The translations under genes and the position numbers were made by a program. DNA of 64,000 nt, from NCBI GenBank assembly GCA_014706295.1, contig JACSVZ010000001.1, positions 83,636,237 to 83,700,236 of the forward strand, in the 5' to 3' direction. The notes below the pieces were generated by a model, which searched no databases, was not told where the DNA came from, and saw only the letters and a list, made by a program, of their open reading frames with translations. The stretch is from Lycocorax pyrrhopterus obiensis (lineage: Eukaryota > Chordata > Aves > Passeriformes > Paradisaeidae). Below are positions 51,836-64,000 of this stretch, piece after piece. Positions within the stretch are counted from its first letter, which is position 1, and each line of letters starts with the position of its first letter.

Positions 51836-54800
51836 TTGCAGCTGAGCAGACCTTAGACCCAAAGGGTGGATTGCTGTGGGACATTCTCATGGAAGCTTGA
51901 CAGAGTGGGAAGGAAATTAACACTCTCCCAAGGCCACTTGATGGGGAATGTAACCTCTTCAAGCAGATCAATAATCATACTTTTCCTTTCCCCACCCCAG
52001 GATAACTAATAGGGGTAAGACATATTTGGCAAAAAAAATTGGCTCATGACTACAAATTTGGATATAGATCCTCCTCCAGATGTATTTCCTACCCTGTGCC
52101 AACATGCAGTGTCATTATGTGGGCTATGTCAGCAAGACATTGGCAAGGAGAGAGGAGCTGGATTTGCCCCTCGAAGCATTCAGCTGGGGAACAGTGTGCA
52201 CAGGAATTCACTTTCATTAAAGCAGCAAGTTCAGCTGGAAGCACAAGATGTGCAGAGGCTGCTGCTCTCTGTGGATTTCTGTTGGCACTGTGAGCACAGC
52301 CTGAAATCAGAGTGATGGAAATGCAGCATCCACAACAGCACATTTGTGCACATTGATTTTCATAACCTTTCTTGTTACATCTGTGCCACATAGGCAACTC
52401 TGAGTACTTGCTTTCTCCCTCCTTCTGTGCAACAAAGAACCATCTTTTTAACCAAGAAGAAAATTGAAATGCGGTCAGAATTTACTTTAAAGAACAAAAT
52501 TACTATTTATACTGAATATGAAGCAATTTGGGCTTCACACAACATAGAGTAAATTACAGTTTGTCATTTTTCCCTTGCTCATTTCCAAAAAAAAAAAAAG
52601 ACCAAGATGATTTGGGATTTATTTGGCAAATTTGACACCAACGCTTACTTCTTGAGATTAAAGAGGGGGGAAATAAGATGGAAAGTTCAGTCTCAGACAG
52701 AAAAGAAATGTCTAGAAAAATTACAAACCGAGATGCTAATAATTCCATGATGCCATTATGGTGTGTATAGGCTTGAGCACAGTCCAAGAAGCTTTAAACT
52801 TCTGAATACTGATTCAAACATGTTCATATAGAGTGGATGGTGTGTCATAACCATAAATAACAGGGGTGAGGGAAGAGTCCTGGGGATAGTTTTGAGCCAA
52901 ACTTGCTTTAAATGATGCCCCTCCAAATTTTGCCCCTAACTTCAGTCAGGTCATATGTCACCCTTTGGAAATGATCTTTCCTAGATCAAGAAATGGACCA
53001 AGCTTTTATATAGGTAGATGGGGTTTGTCTCCAATTTCTGTGAATTTTCCAGGTTAGCTTTGGGAGTTAAGTTATGCAAGTAAATTAGAAGAAATGGAAA
53101 AAATGTGCATGTGGTTTTAGAAAAACATGTTGGATATATTAACACTGAATGAGAGAAGAGGGAATTCATAAAACGTTTTACATTCTACTAATTCCTGAGC
53201 TACGCAACAGATGTAAGACTAAACCAAGTGGCACTGGTAGAAAAAGCTTTTTTGCAGAGTTCAGTGGACATCTGGCTACAGTTAAGGGATGCTTTTTTAG
53301 TACAAAATGAATACCCTGTTAAAATATGCGGTCCTATAGGTTCAGAATTGGGAAGGGCACTATAAACAGAGATGCATGCTATTGGGGGAAATGTTCAATA
53401 ACTGCCATGCTATAAGTGTTCAAATTGTTTTGGCTCTGGATCGGAGAATTGCCCTGATGAGCTGCTCAGGATTCAGAAGGAATCAAAAGAGAAAGAGGGA
53501 AGGACCCTGAGCTGTGGGGAATCTTCCCTCTTGACAGCTGCCTTCAACACTCATGTTGGGTGCAGGAGATTGCTGGCTTAGCTTAAGACCTCCCTTCAGA
53601 TGCCACAGGGGCAGCCCAGTATTGCTGCTGCTGGTGGTGTTGCCCCCTTGGTAGGCTCCACGCAGAGGTGGATGCAGAGACCTGGAGCTTTTGGACAGGG
53701 CAGATTCCTCAGCAAGGTTTTTGAAGGCTGGGTATTAATTTCTAAGGAGTGCAAGACTTCATACCTTATGGCTGTTTTAAGGCTGATATAAGCTTTTCAC
53801 ATCAAAATGTTCAACCTGTTTTCACGGGACAGGGGTTTTGCACTCAGAGATATTGTTATTCCATTGTCTCTACTGCACCCCTTTCTGAGGTTTTGCTGTT
53901 TTTTCATGAAAGTTTCTCCCTGTGTCCTACTTACAGCTGAGCTGTGGTTTAAGAAAGTCATAAATCCTTTGCATCACTTTTTTTCTTTTTTGTTTTTCCA
54001 AAGGGAACAGGTATGACACCAGGAGTGGGAAGTTAGTGGACTAGATCCTAGTGATGTGGAACTTTCTTCTTTGATAAAGGTTCAAATGCAGTATTTCTCT
54101 GTGGTCTAAATAATTATGTGGTACACACTGCATATTCCTGCTGGGAAAAACATTTCTAGTGACAAGATCTCCTTGTCTTAGGAAAAAACCCTCAAAGACA
54201 ATATTTTATACCCTTCCTTCTATCCCAGTCTCTGCCAACTTCAACAGAGTCCATGACATCTCTGTTCTTGAAGTCCCATTATCCTTTGCCATCTGTGGCT
54301 ATTTGCCTCTATTCATACTTCTCTCATCACATTTTTATTTTCTTCTCACTAGAGGACTTCTTGGGGGAAGATCTCCTGCTGTTTGTCCCTTTCTTTTCCC
54401 TTGACCTTAACCATAACTACAAGTACAACTACCATCACCTAGGTGTGATGTACATTTTATATTTCTCCACATGCAAATCTCTTTCCAAATTGCAGTCCTT
54501 TCTCTATGAGCTACAATTTAGCCTATTTCAGATACAATCTTATCTGACCTTTCTTAAGGCTATCTAGCTATTAGCTCGTCCCTGTGTACCCAGGATGGTG
54601 AACTTGGTATTTCATTCCCTACCTTTTTGGGTCACTGTAAGCTGCAGCAGCCTCCATCCCAATGTAAGCAGGCACTGTGTGTCTCTCTAAAGGTTGTATT
54701 CAGTATATCTGCATGTTATCAGTGTCTCTTTTTATGACATCTCCAGTGCATGGCCATTCTTATACTGAAATGTCATACAGCTATCATTTCATCTAAGCTT

Positions 54801-55146
54801 TTAGGCTTCTGTATCTGAATTAACCTGAAGCATTTTTGCTTTGTTTTTGGCTTTTCTGTGTGCTGCTATTCTTTCTCCACTTTTCTGTGTTGAATCTAAC
54901 CAGTCTTTGCAGTCAGAGCAGTTCACAGGTGATTCTCATTGCATGGCTTCTTTTATTTATTGTCAGATGTTGACTCCTGATTCAAAGCAGCCTGCAACAT
55001 GAGCCTCTGTCATTCCTTTGTAATATTTCCTGCTTTCTCTCATTTTCTCCACATTAGAAAGAACTTCCCTTGAGTACCGCCAAAGCTGAAACACTCAACC
55101 AACTTTTCAAAAAATGACTGCCTGACCAAGTTAAGCTACTGATACA
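51836..55146. other. ME3 intron 1 block
   Basis: AT-rich unique sequence with a short poly(A) run near 52588-52599. No exon or repeat family is recognised. Confidence 0.5.
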
Positions 55147-55257
55147 GAATCATAGAATTGCTTAGGTGGGAAAAGACCTTTAAGATCAAGTCCAGCTGTT
55201 TGCACAGCACTGCCAAGTCCATCACAAAACCATGTCCCTAAGCACCACATCTCTCAA
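55147..55257 (-). mobile_element. CR1 LINE 3'-terminal fragment
   Basis: 'agaatcatagaattgcttagg', 'gggaaaagacctttaagatc', 'gcactgccaagtccatcac' and 'aaccatgtccctaagcacca' are the antisense CR1 3' end, including its terminal 'atcatagaat' motif. It is strongly truncated. Confidence 0.92.
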
Positions 55258-58200
55258 AATCATTGCTTATCTTGCAGGTACACATTTGTGCCCTGCTGTG
55301 TGCCTGGACCTGGAAGCTGGACTTCCTATCCTTTATAGTCTGTTTAGACAGGATTTTGCTCTGTTGGTACCAACTCCAAAACAGCTGCTCTGGGTCTCAC
55401 TAGCAGAGATGTCCCCCAAAGATGCCATGGTAGTTCAAGCAGAGAAGGAAGTTTACAAACTATTTTGTGGGTTCCATCTGCTTACCACTGAGCCTGGCCT
55501 TTGAGTCTTTCTTTAACTTTTTGTCCAGTATAGAAACAACCACTTCATTCCTTTCCTGTTTTAGGGAAAGTGCTGTAAACCTTTAGCCTGTGACCTCCCT
55601 GAAGGGCTGTGCTGGCAGGAGCGTGCTTTGTGTGTGCTTCTCAGCCCTTCCTGTGAGGCTGAAACTAAACATCCGTGTTTGACTGCACTTCTGCAATCTG
55701 GAGAAACTTCCCTGTGATGCAGTAAAACTGAAAAGTCATTTTGCACATTTCAGACACAGACCATGAAATTCATCTGGTGAACTTTGCATGGCAGCAGTGC
55801 CAGAAATCTGAAATGCCTTTGTGTTCTCAGTAAAATGTATATGGGAAGTGAGCCATTGGGAAAAGGAGTTAACTTATTATTCACTACATGTCAGATTTGC
55901 AGGATCAGTGATGTATTCACAGAACATGTGAAAGAATGTAATAGGACTCAATACAAGGTCCCTGGTGATGGAATATTACTAGGAGCCATCTGTACCCTTT
56001 GCTGTAGTGCCATCCCAAAACTTTTCCTTACAGCCTTCAGATGGGGGTGGTCTGATGCTGCTACTGAATGGTATTAGAAGGAAAACATCCCATACAGTGC
56101 CATTGTTTACTTTCATTCTGTCCTTCCTGGCTCACCCAATTAATTCTTAGAGCAAGAGTTGCCTATTAGGTAGCTAATGATGCAGTAATTTATGCTGGTT
56201 ACTTACCTCCTGCAGCTGGTAATGCATCCCAATTACGTGAAGACAGAAATCTGGAGCATCTCTCCCTCGGTCTTTCTTGCTTTTACAAAGAACAACATGC
56301 TCTCTTTTCCACTCTGCTGTATAGATCCATAGGGTCTAATCAATATTGTCCCTCCAAGGAAGCATCCCTTGATGTGTTACCCTATAGGATGATTGTCCTG
56401 CTTAGCCATGTCTGTCCTCAGCAGGCCTGGTGACTGCCAAAGCTGGCACTGTGAGCTCCTCATTTGCACGGCATGCCCAGCTGGGTGTCATGCAGCTCGA
56501 TGGGAGTAGCCTGATTTTCTATGCAGATGTTTCAATGGGGCCATAGGCAAGAAATCGGTGTCCTATGGCGAGGGGTTTTTCTTCGTGTCACTCACAGTAA
56601 GAATTCAGGCAAAGATCCTTTGTGTTTTACCTCCGAGACGAATGTCATCCTACACTAAAACAACTTGCACAGAGGATTACTTTAACATAACAAATATTTT
56701 TGAGCTGACTTACTGACTTGGCAGCGGGCGTGCTGAGAGCACTGCAAGGCTTGTGCTGAGGATGAAGCTCATCATGCTAATCAGTACTGCTCCTCTGCTG
56801 TCTCCTGCCTCTCTGTACCAGTTGTCTCTTTGGGACAGAGCCCACCTTTTTTCATTGCTTTTGTTTTGATATCCTGGATCTTTTTTTACCACACGCTTTA
56901 GGCCCTAAGACTATGATGCGTGAGATGGGCTATTCTAATATGAAGGTTTTTGAGGGTTTGTTCATAGTCCAGAACAACACCTTTGCGTTTATTGAAAAGA
57001 AATAGGCTGCTGTTCTTTCAATCAGTCTGCAAGTCACAGTCCTCTCCTGGTACCTGGAGTGCATTGAGCTTATGTGTCTGTGCTGCTGGTAAGCAGTGCT
57101 TGCAAGCATAGTTGTCAATACTAAATGCTGCCAGGCCATTTCTATAAAGGGCTGTCTCACCACAGTGGTTTTTTGTTTTGGTTTAGTTTTCTCATGAGCA
57201 GAATTTATGTTGGTTAATTACTTAAACCAAGTAAAATGTTCAAAATGCTATAAATGATAGTGTTTCCACCTTATTTTCCAAGGAGTTTTACTGAGAAATG
57301 AATAATATGATACACCCCATATTTAGATAATAATGATGAGGGAGATAAGTAAAAAGGTAAGAAAGCAAGCCTAGGACTCCCAGTCTATAAAGAATTATGT
57401 GTGTACTTGACGTTACGTGTCAGATGGAGGAAAAAAGCATGTCCAAAAGCCTCTGTAAAAACAGAAGGGCTTCATTTCTGGTGTTTGGAAAAGAATAGAT
57501 CAGAGGAGGAAGGACATGCAGGTGAGTTTTCCATCAGAGAGACAACATTAATAAAAATCCAAAGAATCTAGATTAGAAACGTAGTGGGAACTGGCAGTTG
57601 AGAGACATTAAGGTCACCTGGATCCCCAGTACCCGTGGACTACCAGATTTTTCCAGTTACACCTTTGCAAATACCTTCCCTGGAACATTCCCACTCCTAG
57701 TGCTATGCTGCTCAACAACCTTTAGACCAGAACCCATGGCCCCGGTGTATGTATAATGTCTGGCACAGGCAGGTATCAGTCTTTGCTGGAGGCTGCAGGT
57801 GCTACCAGACTCCACAGTGGAAACAGTCTGGTCTGAGTCTGTGAGAGGGGAGGGAACCAAGTCCAGGAGCACTAAGACCCTGTGTGATAAATTAACTGTG
57901 GCTTTTCTTTATGGGCTGGTGGAAGCACCCAGCTCTGGTTTCAGTTGAAATCTGGGGGCTTTCCCACAAACTTCATAGCACAGGACATGCTACAGAGGCA
58001 ACACATCAGGAGCAGAGTTGTGCTTTGTGTAAGGACAGACTGCGAGCACCAGCCAGCACTGCAAGTCTGCTAAAGGCTTCTGAGCCCCCTGCCACGTGTC
58101 ATAGAAGGAATCAGATATTGTTCGTCCCAGAGCTTGCTCGGAGGTGGCACCTCAGTATTTTGACCATATGCAAAGTTCCCTTTCCCTCTTCACCTGGAGG

Positions 58201-60134
58201 ATCTCTCCCCCTGGAGTTGGTTCTGGTCTAAAGAAGGAGCAAAGGAAAAGCAGTGAAGTGGTGAAAAGGCATATTTGTATTGCCTCTGGTGTGGGCATGT
58301 CTGGATGAACTCCTGGTTTGACCTGAAGACTTCCTTTTTTTTTCCTTTTCTTTTTTTAACCAGCATTAGGGAATTCCTCACCAGCTTGTTCTTGCAGTAG
58401 CCAGGCCAACAATGACAAGAATGTGGAAATCAACTAAGCAATTATATTCACAGTGGTGGTTAACAGCATCCCTTCATCTGAAACAAATCAGTTACAGTCC
58501 AGTGAAACCTGCTGTACCTACTGCCTGTACATAATAGAGCCCTTGTGCTTTTTCAGAGTGTGCCAGACCACTTAAACAGGATCGATGAGAGGCAACGGGA
58601 GACAAATGCTATGTTTTATTAACCAGAGACACTGAAAACCAGATACTCTTTCATTCAACCCTCTTCCACACAGAGAAATCTGCCATTGTATTTATAAAGG
58701 TGTTTCCCTAGGTGATGCAGAATGTCATAGGAATGAAGTCCAGGAGTATAACTCTGAATTAGCTGTGGACAAGAGCAATGGGCCATTGCCAAGGTAGGAA
58801 AAGTTATCTAACAGATTTAAAATGAGTGGTAGTTACTGTGATCTTGGTCACCTCTGAAAATCTGCAGTATGTTCTGTACCACTGGTGTTTAATCTGTGAG
58901 CTCCAGGAGTCCATGAATTGCTTCTAAGCGAGTCTGTGAAGAGTGGTTAGGAACACAAGTGCACGTCTGCTGAACAGCACTGTAAAGGCATTTATAAGAG
59001 AGCATTTGTATCTTGCTTGAAAATTATCAGAGACCTACAACTCAAACAAGACTACAAAAATGCAATATATTATGATAGATAGAAGTTTACAGAAGTCAGC
59101 CAGGATGTGCAAGAGGCAGGTTGGAAGGTTTGCCCTAAGGTACACTCCCAGTAACACGAGCCCTCATATACAACTAGAGAGAATTTGATCCTTGATGTTT
59201 CCTGACCTAAGGAATTGGCTCCTCTCTCTTGGAGGTGAAAGATATTCATGGTCTTAGGCTGTGCACCACAGAAACTCCTTGTTTATGGCGCTTTTATTGT
59301 CTTTTTGTTGAAATTCTTGGAATTTTCAGTGCCTTAGTGACTGTTAGCAGGTTCAGGATGATTCTGCAGTGGGGTTTAGCAGTGTCCAGCCAGCAGCCAT
59401 ACAGTTAATGCAGCTAATGCCTGCTCTTGCTGAATTTGTTGTTTGAATTCCTCTTTAGTCTGCACAATTATCTTGAAAGTGAAAACAAGCTGGTTCAGAG
59501 TGAATTGAACAACAGGGTCCTAAATGGGAGGGCAGTGTGAACTAGAGTAGCAAATTTTCATGGATTAATGGCCAAATTGTTGTCTCATTAAAGTCCAATG
59601 GCAAAATTCCTGTAGGCTACAATAGAGGCAGGATTTGACCCTAAGAAAAGATTCCATTTGAAGCATTTGAGTGTCTCCCAAAAGCCAATTATTAAATCAG
59701 AGGCGCCGTAATAACTGAGCTCAAATTTATTTCAGGACCAGGAAACACAGTTGGGAGGTCAGTACATGCTCATCATGTCATTTCTATGGTGACTTCATTG
59801 CAGAACTCGGCACTGGGCTGTGTACAGGGCTGACAATAAGGCTGAGCTGAGAAAGAGCCTGAAAGAATCGCATTGTAACTGATGAAAAGAAGCTGTTTCC
59901 ATCAGCCACGTTGTCAAGCAACTTGGCAAAGCACAAGCAAAAAAGGTCTCTTCTGGTGACTGACTTCCACCGTGTTCCTCCTCTTTCAGTGCCACCACTA
60001 GTCACCACCTGGCTCTGCTCCAGGCTCTAAAGAAAGCTCCAAGTAACCGAATGTTTGCTGACCAAACCATGCTAACAGAGTACATCTGTCTCCTCGGTAC
60101 AATTTAATACCTGCACATCATTTTCTCTTCCTCT

Positions 60135-60153
60135 AAACAAACAAACAAACAAA
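60135..60153. repeat. AAAC tetranucleotide microsatellite
   Basis: About four to five AAAC units in tandem. Confidence 0.7.
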
Positions 60154-60896
60154 ATCTACAGAAAAGATACATTTACATGGCTCCATATGAAAAATGTGTT
60201 GTGTCGTGACTTTTAACTTTTTTTTTTCTTTTTGTTTATTTGTGGTTAAGTAGAAGCAATTAACTGGTAGAGGCTTTCCCAAAATGCCATTTTACCTTTA
60301 GCGCTTTTGTTAGGGACACTAACCTCCTACTGATTCTGCACTCGTTAACAAAATTATCAATGCCATGCACGTGCACATCCTTTTAATAAGCTGGGATGTT
60401 CTGAGCCTTGGAAATTGAAGAGGAGGTCTCAAAATTAGAAGGTGAGGGACTTGGTTGTCCAACACACTGTACATCTAGAAAAACTCATGTAGCCCCCTCA
60501 AGGGAGTGAACCCCTGTAGCAAAAACAACTCACCAGTTACCGCACTGTGGTGCAGAAGGAGCATCCTGCTGGAGTAAATGATCTGAAGTACTGGCTCACT
60601 GAGGTCTGACCTGTAACAAGCAGGAAACCTGATTCTGTATTTTGTCTTTATTTTCCTTAATGTTCTTTCTCCTTGGCTGGCAATGCTTATGCACAAGTTT
60701 GTCTGTAAGCAAGTTCTTGTTATCAGAAGACAGTCCCAAGACATTGTTTTCAGTGGAGCAGCCAGATAGCTTGTCTAGATCCATTCATATGTATTCTCTT
60801 TTCCTTTCCCAGATGCTTTTACTCTGATTTTATAATAGGGCCATTTGGCTAGAAATTAGAGGTCTCTTCTAAATAAATTTTTATGGCTTTGTTTTT

Positions 60897-60916
60897 TGTG
60901 TGCATGTGTGTGTGTA
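60897..60916. repeat. GT dinucleotide microsatellite
   Basis: A short GT run interrupted once by GCAT. Confidence 0.7.
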
Positions 60917-61593
60917 CCCAGCCTCTCAGGATAATGTTATGAGAAAAGCTAATTTATAAAATGAATAAAATACAGACACTAGAGAATATGTTGTTTCTTA
61001 TTATCTTTTCAGTCAGAATTGTGGAAGTATTTAGGCAGAGCTATGATAAATCTCTGGGATCTGAACACAATGCAAATTAGAGACATATTAATATATCTTT
61101 GATAATCCAAGTAGGTATATTTATGCATCTACAAGTGCCTAAATACTCCTGGAAAGTAGCGCTCTGTTTTCATGAAGAAGATGAAATTTTCATTTCATTT
61201 TTATTTTGACTAAATGGATTTTATTTTTGATTCTTCTTCTTCTTGGTAAAAGAATGGCAAAGGAAAACCAGTTCTCCTTTATCAAATATGAGTTGGTTTT
61301 CCAACTTTGTGGCTATCCCAAATGGAGAGAAAATATTGTACTTGCTACCTAAATTCAAATCCAAAGACACTAAGTTGAGGGCATTTCAGAATAGCAGAAA
61401 TTAAAAGATTTATGTTTGCAAGAGTGCATTTCATTGGCATTTGTTATATCCAGCACCTGATACTGAATTTGACTCCGTTGTTTCTACAAAAATTAAAAAG
61501 CAAGAGATTTTCTTCCTAGACATGTAGCTTAATAATGCAACATTTCTTTTGGTACAAAAGTTACATTTATTTTAAAAACCTTGAGTCTGTAAG

Positions 61594-61700
61594 ATCATAG
61601 AATCATATAATATCTCTATTTGGAAGTGACCCATAAGGATCACTGAGTCCTACACCCTCCTCCTCACAGGACCTTGCAAGTTTAGTATGATTAAACCTTG
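61594..61700 (-). mobile_element. CR1 LINE 3'-terminal fragment (diverged)
   Basis: 'gatcatagaatcatataata', 'tttggaagtgacccataagg', 'atcactgagtcctacaccct' and 'cacaggacctt' match the antisense 3' end of a CR1 subfamily that has 'gggacccacaaggatcatcgagtcc'. It is diverged and short. Confidence 0.85.
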
Positions 61701-64000
61701 GTATGTCTTGCCATTGCTTCAACTTTCACTTAAAGGAGGTTTTATTTTTTGATAGTAATGGAGTAATTGTTATTGTTTACATTTATGTTTTTGTCTAGCA
61801 AACAAATTCCAAAGACTTACCATACATATCTGATCTGCTCTGGATTCAACGTGAGTTTTGGTGTGGAGCCAGGGTTTTACCACTGGAGTCCAATTTGTCT
61901 TAAGCTGGAAAGAAGGGCTATGCTGAGTGCTAGGCCAAACTCTCTGGCTAAGGAACAGAGGAAGCTTAGTCCACTTTGCTTTCTGTTTCAGTACATAAAG
62001 GGTTTGATTTTGCCAGGCCTAAATGTCAGCTTCAGAATTTCCACCCTAGCCTGCTGCTGAGTGAAGGCCTGCATTAGGCTCAGAACAAATCTGCAAGTCT
62101 CGGGCAGAAGAGATGACTTTCAGACGAATTTCTAAATTGGTTTTAAAGATTTAATTTTTAAAATTTATTCTAGCAGAAGGATTAACTCAGTGCTTTTGTC
62201 TTTAGACAAGCAACTGCTCATCTTTAGACTTCATATCACTGATTGTCATCCAGGGACTCAGACGCAGAGACACCGCCCTCCTTCCTTTGGGGAGTCCAGA
62301 CTCCATCTGTGGTTAAGCTCTCTGTTGTGCTTTGTGTTTTCGAGGAGCTGAGTTGACAGGGCTTTAGGAATAAAAGGTTATTTTGAATTGTTAGGGGTAC
62401 TGTTGCTGAAGGGGAAAGGCTTTTGGTTGTTTCCAGAAGGTCACGCCCAGGGTCTTCTTGACATTCTCTGAAAGCTTCTTCCAGAGCTAGATATCTTTGA
62501 CAACATGCATGAAGCTTGCACACGGTTTGTCTTGGGATGTGGTCTCTGACCTGTATCAGCACACCAGATGTTGTGGTGGTTCAGAGATCAAGATCTAAGC
62601 CAAAATTCAATCTGTATCCAAGGGCTCAGTCCACTAAATCTTAGTATGGGTTGGAAGCACCTTGAAAGATTGATTTCTCTAAAAAGCAAGGTTTAACATT
62701 GATGGCTGGAGAACAGTGTGTACATTTGAACAGAAGGCTAGTGGACTCACAACAGCCACTGTCCCAAAGGGGGCAGGTCACCACTCTGTGCCAGCTGGAG
62801 TGATTTTGTGATCTTTAAATTAGTGTGTACCAAGTCACCTAACACAGCCTAGAGCAATAAATGTGTAGAAACTGTCTGAAGGATGATCTTTCTTTATTTC
62901 TGATATTATTTGTACAGAGAATGCTATCATGAAAGTACAAATAACAAGTTACTAATAACTGTGAAAATAATCAACTTTTAGTGTAAGTGTTTTTTATTGT
63001 GTGCTGAAACAGCAATCAGGTTCATCCTGCACGTTTGTCACTAACCGTGTTCATTTCCTTGGCTTCTGGCACACACACATCTACTATCAGCTAGAAAAAA
63101 CAAAAACCTTGCTTCAGGAAGTCATCAGAGGAAATACAATGACAATGTGTCAGTACTGCAGCCCAAACAAAATGTTCACTGATGTTCTTGAAAGCTCTTG
63201 AGTGATACATCCTGGAAATAGCAACAGCCGCAAGATAATCTGGCATTCGTTATCGCCTCTGCCACATAACTTCTTTGCATTTTCTGTAAAAGAAAATCAG
63301 AAAAGGGAGAGGGCAGAATAAGCATGCTACATCTGTGTTGTAATAAAACAGCAGAAACTGCTCTACGAATGGAAATATAATTGAGCTTGGAAATGCTAAT
63401 GTCCAAGTGGCTGGGAACTCCTCTTGGGCCCTGGAGAGACCAAGTCAGCTCCTGGGGCAGTGCTGACCCTGCTCTGGAGGCTGAAGTATCCCATTGGCTT
63501 CCTCCTGACCACTGCATAATATTAGAGAGCTGCACCAAAAAATCCTCTGTTTGCCCACACAGGTATCAGGACTGGGATTCCATCCCTCTGGCTCATGGGC
63601 TTTTATCCAGCCTATGGCTTTTATTTACTGGAGAGGCTGCTGATGCAGTTGTATGTGCATTCTTAAGTAACTGTTCTGTAACTCCCTGGGCTGCCACTCA
63701 GCTTCACAATTGCCCTCCAAGAGAATCTTTAGTTCATCAAAATCAGTAATGGATCAGTCAGTCAAAACTGCCAACCTCTTCTCCTGGGTTTGGAAAGGAT
63801 GCTGCCGTGTGGCAGCAAGTCAGACACACTGCCAGAAAGTGAGTGGTGTTGGTTAATGACTGACCTGGAAAAGTCAGCACTTCTGTGTACTGATGGGACA
63901 GAAGACAAAGCTTTTGTAAACACACAAAAGACATGCCATAAGGGCACATGCTCTGACACCCACGCTTTTATTGTGAGGAATAACAAAGCAGAGTGTGACG
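61701..64000. other. ME3 intron 1, right edge of window
   Basis: Unique AT-rich sequence. Frames of up to 122 codons occur on both strands, but none is recognisable and none has malic-enzyme motifs. The intron continues past the window. Confidence 0.45.

Larger units (their letters stand above)
55258..61593. other. ME3 intron 1 block
   Basis: About 6.3 kb of unique intronic sequence with an AAAC repeat (60135-60153) and a GT repeat (60897-60916). No exon or larger repeat is recognised. Confidence 0.5.
11855..64000 (+). other. ME3: ME3 intron 1, incomplete at the right edge
   Basis: I searched the + strand by eye for an acceptor followed by codons for GMAFTLEERLQLGIHG and for later malic-enzyme blocks such as GERILGLGDLG, and found neither. 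The remaining 52 kb is therefore best read as the first intron. Human ME3 spans more than 200 kb, so a long intron is plausible. A short diverged exon or an alternative exon could have been missed. Confidence 0.65.

Overview
The window reads as a bird genome. It has a sparse scatter of CR1 (chicken repeat 1) LINE fragments, two copies of an LTR of the type found in avian endogenous retroviruses, one sharply bounded CpG island, and otherwise AT-rich single-copy sequence. There are no operons, bacterial genes, CRISPR arrays or convincing tRNA genes. Most open frames in the window are as short as chance would give.

The only gene I can support is the 5' end of ME3, the mitochondrial NADP-dependent malic enzyme, on the + strand. 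A CpG-island promoter (about 11160-12010) carries GC boxes and no TATA box. It contains the first coding exon (11660-11854, 65 codons), which has an arginine-rich mitochondrial presequence followed by the malic-enzyme N-terminal motif ending in RNPHLNK. The exon ends in phase 0 at a good donor site (AAG|gtgggt). A short intron in the 5' UTR (about 11476-11646) is plausible.

Region by region: 1-11.1 kb is upstream intergenic DNA with three CR1 copies, one of them split by an LTR at 7760-8147. The promoter and exon 1 lie at 11.2-12.0 kb. From 11855 to the window end I find no second ME3 exon, so the remaining 52 kb is best read as the first part of a very long intron 1. That intron holds a second copy of the same LTR (14815-15201), two degenerate LINE reverse-transcriptase remnants (about 38.5-39.66 kb and 51.05-51.84 kb), several short CR1 3' ends, a 30-bp minisatellite and simple repeats.

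I did not find a new biological system. The most interesting features are the two sister LTRs in direct orientation on either side of the ME3 promoter, the nested LTR-in-CR1 insertion with a visible target-site duplication, and the likely 5' UTR intron inside the CpG island.
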